Source: Corynebacterium sp.
GTDB lineage: Bacteria; Actinomycetota; Actinomycetes; Mycobacteriales; Mycobacteriaceae
Assembly (NCBI RefSeq): GCF_030532715.1
Contig: NZ_JAUNKO010000001.1
Coordinates: 530,967 to 594,966 of the forward strand
DNA: 64,000 bases
Direction: 5' to 3'
Position numbers and translations under genes: made by a program. Below are positions 60,825 through 64,000 of the stretch, piece by piece; within the stretch, counting starts at the first letter, position 1, and each line of letters opens with the position of its first letter. Below the pieces are notes generated by a model that searched no databases, was not told where the DNA came from, and saw only the letters and a list, made by a program, of their open reading frames with translations.

Positions 60825-62036
60825 ATGTTGAAGTTCGAAGATTTGATTGCCGCATGCAGTGCTGGTGGCGCATCAGTACTCACATCGGTCACGGAATTGC
60901 AGGCCGCAGCAGGAACCCACGCTTCCGTCGCTCCAGCAAAATTTGTTGACCGAAGCTCATCGGTGTTCGCATTTGAAACGCGATACATCGATGGTCAACC
61001 GCAACAAGTCGCGCTGCTGGACTCCAAGCAATCACAACTCAATAGGGCGGAAGCGGCTTTCATGCAGGACGTCCGAGCTGGCCACCCCCTTGCCACGCTG
61101 GTGCCCCGTATCGAGGTAGAGTACGAAAATGGACCGGCTCTAACTGACATGGAGCTACCGCATCGTTTCGCTGATGGACACATCCGTGCTGGCAAGATCG
61201 ATGGCGCACCAGCCACTACGAACGAACAATACCGCGCAGTACGAAACTGCAACTCAGCTAACTACAAACCGCTGCTGAACACCGCCCCCGCTGCCGCGAT
61301 TTTGGGAGCATGGGATTCCACCCGCCCGCACAACCAAGTACGTCTACGCAGTGCACTGACTGGTGAAATCATCGGTTCGCTCGCAAACCAGAACGCGAAA
61401 CCAACTGATCAGCAATCACGACGAGGAGGGGCTCGTGTGGATAGCGTCGCCATGAGCGTCCAACTTGATCCGCAAGCCCTAGCGGAACTCGTAGACGATC
61501 AAGAATCAGAGCTAAGCCCAAAATTGGTAGAAAAGATCCGTGAAGAGATCAAGAAGGCGAAAAAACAGAAAATCTCCGCTTCTGCGCTCGGCCTGGGCGG
61601 TATCCCGCCGCAATTAGAAGCTCTCGGCGGGGTCTCTTGCAGTCGAATAATTCGTTCTTGGGTTCTCAGTTTCGCCACCTTGCGCCAACTCCGTTTCGGT
61701 GAAGGACCAGAAGGTGATGTCGCCGGGCGTGCACTGCTCGCCGCATTCGCTTTGGCAATGATGGCTCGCGCAGAGCGGGAGCTTTACCTGCGCGCAAACT
61801 GCGACTTGGTGGAAACCGACGCTCCTGTAGTCACTCTTGATGAGCGTTACGGTAAAAAGCGCGTATTGCAGCCAATAACTGTAGAAGAAGCCGATGCATT
61901 GCTGGAACAAGCAATCGAGCACGCACGTAAAGTTGGGGTCGCAGATTGGCACGGCCAAGTATTAAAGGTCGTTGGCAATCCAGCAATTCTGAGCGGTGCA
62001 GACAACTCTGTCGACAACGCAGGAGAGGGAAGTTAA
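60825..62036 (+). CDS. csb1: Type I-G CRISPR Cas7 protein Csb1 (GSU0053 family)
   Basis: A 403-residue Cascade backbone protein. Family marks: VALLDSKQSQLNRAEAAFMQ near residues 65-85, HRFADGHIR, and AAAILGAWDSTRPHNQVRLRSALTGEIIG in mid-protein. TAAGGAGG lies 5 nt before the ATG. It coats crRNA in type I-G (former I-U) complexes. It is the first gene of an operon whose rest lies to the right. Confidence 0.88.
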   Translation: MLKFEDLIAACSAGGASVLTSVTELQAAAGTHASVAPAKFVDRSSSVFAFETRYIDGQPQQVALLDSKQSQLNRAEAAFMQDVRAGHPLATLVPRIEVEYENGPALTDMELPHRFADGHIRAGKIDGAPATTNEQYRAVRNCNSANYKPLLNTAPAAAILGAWDSTRPHNQVRLRSALTGEIIGSLANQNAKPTDQQSRRGGARVDSVAMSVQLDPQALAELVDDQESELSPKLVEKIREEIKKAKKQKISASALGLGGIPPQLEALGGVSCSRIIRSWVLSFATLRQLRFGEGPEGDVAGRALLAAFALAMMARAERELYLRANCDLVETDAPVVTLDERYGKKRVLQPITVEEADALLEQAIEHARKVGVADWHGQVLKVVGNPAILSGADNSVDNAGEGS

Positions 62037-62038
62037 CC

Positions 62039-63610
62039 GTGCGCGCCTTAAACCTCGTAGCGAGGTATCCATTAGGCGTATTTCAAGGCCATAAACGTGA
62101 TAAACGCCCAGATTGGATGCCCGATCCTGCGCGTCTACATGCTGCATTACTAAATTCAGCAGCACAAGGTTGTTGTGCCGTGGAAGCCAATGGCAGGCTT
62201 GCGCCTACTGAAACCTCCTTAAAGGCATTGCGATGGCTGGAGGAAAACCCACCCTCAGGGATCCAATTACCTGAAGCTCAATGGGTGTCTCCTGCCACCA
62301 GCAGGTTTGCGTACCGCAAAGTAAGCAGCATCAATAAAAAGCGTTTGACAGAAAACCGACCGGTCTCCGACGGCGTTGCGATGGCAGGAACAGTGGGCTG
62401 GCACTGGGAAAACGTCCCGGACGATATAGCGGATACGGTCGAGTTATTGGCGCAAGACGTTTCTTGCCTTGGTGAAGCGCAAAGCGTTGCCGTTATCGAA
62501 CCTGGCGAGGTTCGCCCCACGCTGCTTCTCGATATCGCGGCCACACCTTTCACACGCGGTGGAACCCTAGTTCGCGTACCTGCATCGGGTAGAACGGAGC
62601 ATCTGATCTCCGAATACCTGTTGGCGAATCCTAAAAAACTTCCCACGGTCACCGCAGATAAAAAGAAGGATGGAGAGTCACCTAGACCGCCCCGCGGAAC
62701 GCACGATTGTGTGCAGGAACTGCAATACAAACAGCCAAATGCTCGAATTGTGGATGCCCCTTGGAACAAGGTAGTGCTGTTTGAACTAGCCGGACCGACA
62801 TTGCGCAGCGACCAGCATGTCCCAGTGTGCGTAGCCATGCACCGTGCCATTATCTCAACCCTTGGCTATGGCGCTTCCAGCATGGTCACAGGCAAATACG
62901 GCACGACAACAGAAACACAACCTGCAAATCGACTAGCAATTCAGTACCTAAATGTAGAGCATGTCGAGCGATTTGGCCTGAATACTCATGCATTAGCACT
63001 ACTACTTCCCCGCGATGCTACAGATATTGAACTCCACCAATTGGTACGTGGACTGACAGGCGTCAAAGAGCTTTGGGGACGCGAAATTGGTCGTAGACGG
63101 TTATATTTCCATGGTACAACTGTCGCCGCAGATGAGTTTTGGCCAAAACCCGCACCAGGAACCGTTCGTTTTTGGGTTCCACAAACCGTGGTAATACCGG
63201 AAACACGGCCAGTACGATCCGCAAACACAAACAAGTCTTGGTCCTTAGCTGATGCAGGCTTATTGTCGCTTTCCTATGTATGGCGCGACGAATGTGACCG
63301 CATCGGCAAAGGGCAGCAGTTGTACCGCTCATTGCGGGATCAAATAGCGCAACGTGGCGCCTTTGTTCATGATGCGCGTACGCTCCCCGTTTCCGCTACG
63401 AACTACGTACACCGATCGAACAAGAGCCTTACGGTACAGCCTTGGACTGGGTTGTTTTACTTAGGGGATTTGATGAAGGACTCCACAATTGTAGCCGTTG
63501 GACAATCCCGGCATCTTGGTGGCGGTTTGCTGGTCCCCATGGATATCCCGAAAGAATTTGCATTAGCCCTCATGGCGCAACATAAGGAGATTGACAATGT
63601 TGCAAATTGA
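62039..63610 (+). CDS. csb2: Type I-G CRISPR Cas5-Cas6 fusion protein Csb2 (GSU0054 family)
   Basis: A 523-residue protein. RPDWMPDPARLHAALLNSAAQG and SLKALRWLEENPPSGIQLPEA are the family start; later FELAGPTLRSDQHVPVCVAMHRAI and PWTGLFYLGDL (the crRNA-processing Cas6-like part). It handles crRNA 5' capping and processing. The GTG start 2 nt after the csb1 stop follows GGAGAGGG; an ATG frame start at 61946 would overlap csb1 by 91 nt. Confidence 0.85.
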   Translation: MRALNLVARYPLGVFQGHKRDKRPDWMPDPARLHAALLNSAAQGCCAVEANGRLAPTETSLKALRWLEENPPSGIQLPEAQWVSPATSRFAYRKVSSINKKRLTENRPVSDGVAMAGTVGWHWENVPDDIADTVELLAQDVSCLGEAQSVAVIEPGEVRPTLLLDIAATPFTRGGTLVRVPASGRTEHLISEYLLANPKKLPTVTADKKKDGESPRPPRGTHDCVQELQYKQPNARIVDAPWNKVVLFELAGPTLRSDQHVPVCVAMHRAIISTLGYGASSMVTGKYGTTTETQPANRLAIQYLNVEHVERFGLNTHALALLLPRDATDIELHQLVRGLTGVKELWGREIGRRRLYFHGTTVAADEFWPKPAPGTVRFWVPQTVVIPETRPVRSANTNKSWSLADAGLLSLSYVWRDECDRIGKGQQLYRSLRDQIAQRGAFVHDARTLPVSATNYVHRSNKSLTVQPWTGLFYLGDLMKDSTIVAVGQSRHLGGGLLVPMDIPKEFALALMAQHKEIDNVAN

Positions 63611-64000
63611 TCAATTTGATCGATTTTTTGCCGCACTTAACGGTGGGCATACACCGTTCACATGGCAGTGTGAGCTGTTGGAAAAAGTGGCGAAAACAGG
63701 TCAATGGCCTGACCAAATCGTTGCTCCAACCGGTGCCGGGAAATCTTCAGTGGTGGACATTCATCTCTTTGCTAACGCCCTTGCCGCCGCTGGTATTGGA
63801 GCACGAGTACCACGCCGCCTATCCGTAGTTGTAAACCGCCGAGCCTTGGTCGATAATCAACAAAGTCGTGCAGAGGGAATATTGAACCGAATGCACGAAC
63901 TACTCGAACATGGCGCTAAAAACCCTAACGATGCGGTAGTACTAGAAGCGGCGCAAGCTTTGCGTGCACTCCGCACCGAAAATGATGGTGCCGCCGATCC
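63597..64000 (+). CDS. cas3: Type I-G Cas3 helicase (partial, cut by the window end)
   Basis: The first 134 codons of a helicase. MLQIDQFDRFFAALNGGHTPF starts the frame; Walker A is APTGAGKSSVVDIHL (about 45-59), then VVNRRALVDNQQ (motif Ia type). The ATG at 63597 overlaps the csb2 end by 14 nt and has AGGAG with 8-nt spacing. It unwinds and cuts target DNA after Cascade binding. The rest, with cas8g (csx17), the cas4-cas1 gene, cas2 and the array, would be expected to the right. Confidence 0.8.
   Translation, partial: MLQIDQFDRFFAALNGGHTPFTWQCELLEKVAKTGQWPDQIVAPTGAGKSSVVDIHLFANALAAAGIGARVPRRLSVVVNRRALVDNQQSRAEGILNRMHELLEHGAKNPNDAVVLEAAQALRALRTENDGAAD

Overview
The window is a chromosomal segment of a Corynebacterium. 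Evidence: high GC, DtxR-type iron boxes, a ClgR-type box in front of clpP1P2, a corynomycolate reductase (CmrA) next to orn, a mycothiol-linked Rv2466c-type oxidoreductase, and a backbone order (mdh, clpX, clpP2, clpP1, tig, rpiB, Rv2466c-like, pepN, metB, ettA, ctaG, phoD, cmrA, orn) that agrees with what I remember of the C. glutamicum group. The species cannot be fixed from sequence alone.

Layout. 1-6.9 kb: GABA catabolism (permease, gabD, gabT, divergent PucR-type regulator) and mdh. 7.5-12.9 kb: a TetR regulator and the proteostasis block clpX, clpP2, clpP1, tig, followed by tRNA-Pro and tRNA-Gly. 13.8-15.6 kb: a small HTH protein, a Gly/Asp-rich membrane protein and rpiB. 15.7-24.9 kb: an accessory block with a radical-SAM/SPASM protein, a secreted HNH-type lipoprotein and, on the minus strand, a complete sactipeptide (subtilosin A-like) biosynthesis cluster. 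Its 46-residue precursor gene is too short to stand out as an ordinary gene. 24.9-43.1 kb: Rv2466c-like oxidoreductase, pepN, a two-component system with a proline-rich secreted protein and a DASS transporter, glycerate kinase, a tannase-like lipoprotein, PrsW, a truncated globin, a flavoprotein, metB, a thioesterase and ettA. 43.2-49.2 kb: siderophore-iron uptake with two DtxR boxes. 49.1-54.1 kb: a second SSB, a pair of inverted DnaA boxes, a CopD-CtaG fusion, tRNA-Arg and phoD. 54.1-58.4 kb: a bglF-bglA-bglG beta-glucoside operon with a RAT/terminator antitermination leader. 58.4-60.4 kb: a small membrane protein, tRNA-His, orn and cmrA. 60.8-64 kb: the start of a type I-G (former I-U) CRISPR-Cas operon (csb1, csb2, cas3), cut by the window end.

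The most notable item is the sactipeptide locus at 17.75-23.80 kb. The predicted peptide keeps the three cysteines and the GPIPDFE block of subtilosin A, and the genes behind it correspond to AlbB, AlbC, AlbD, AlbA, a split M16-type protease pair (AlbE/F-like) and a terminal membrane protein. Two strong tandem hairpins lie between the precursor and the rest, which fits high precursor and low enzyme expression. To my knowledge no subtilosin-type peptide has been characterised from Corynebacterium; a database search would be needed to confirm that.
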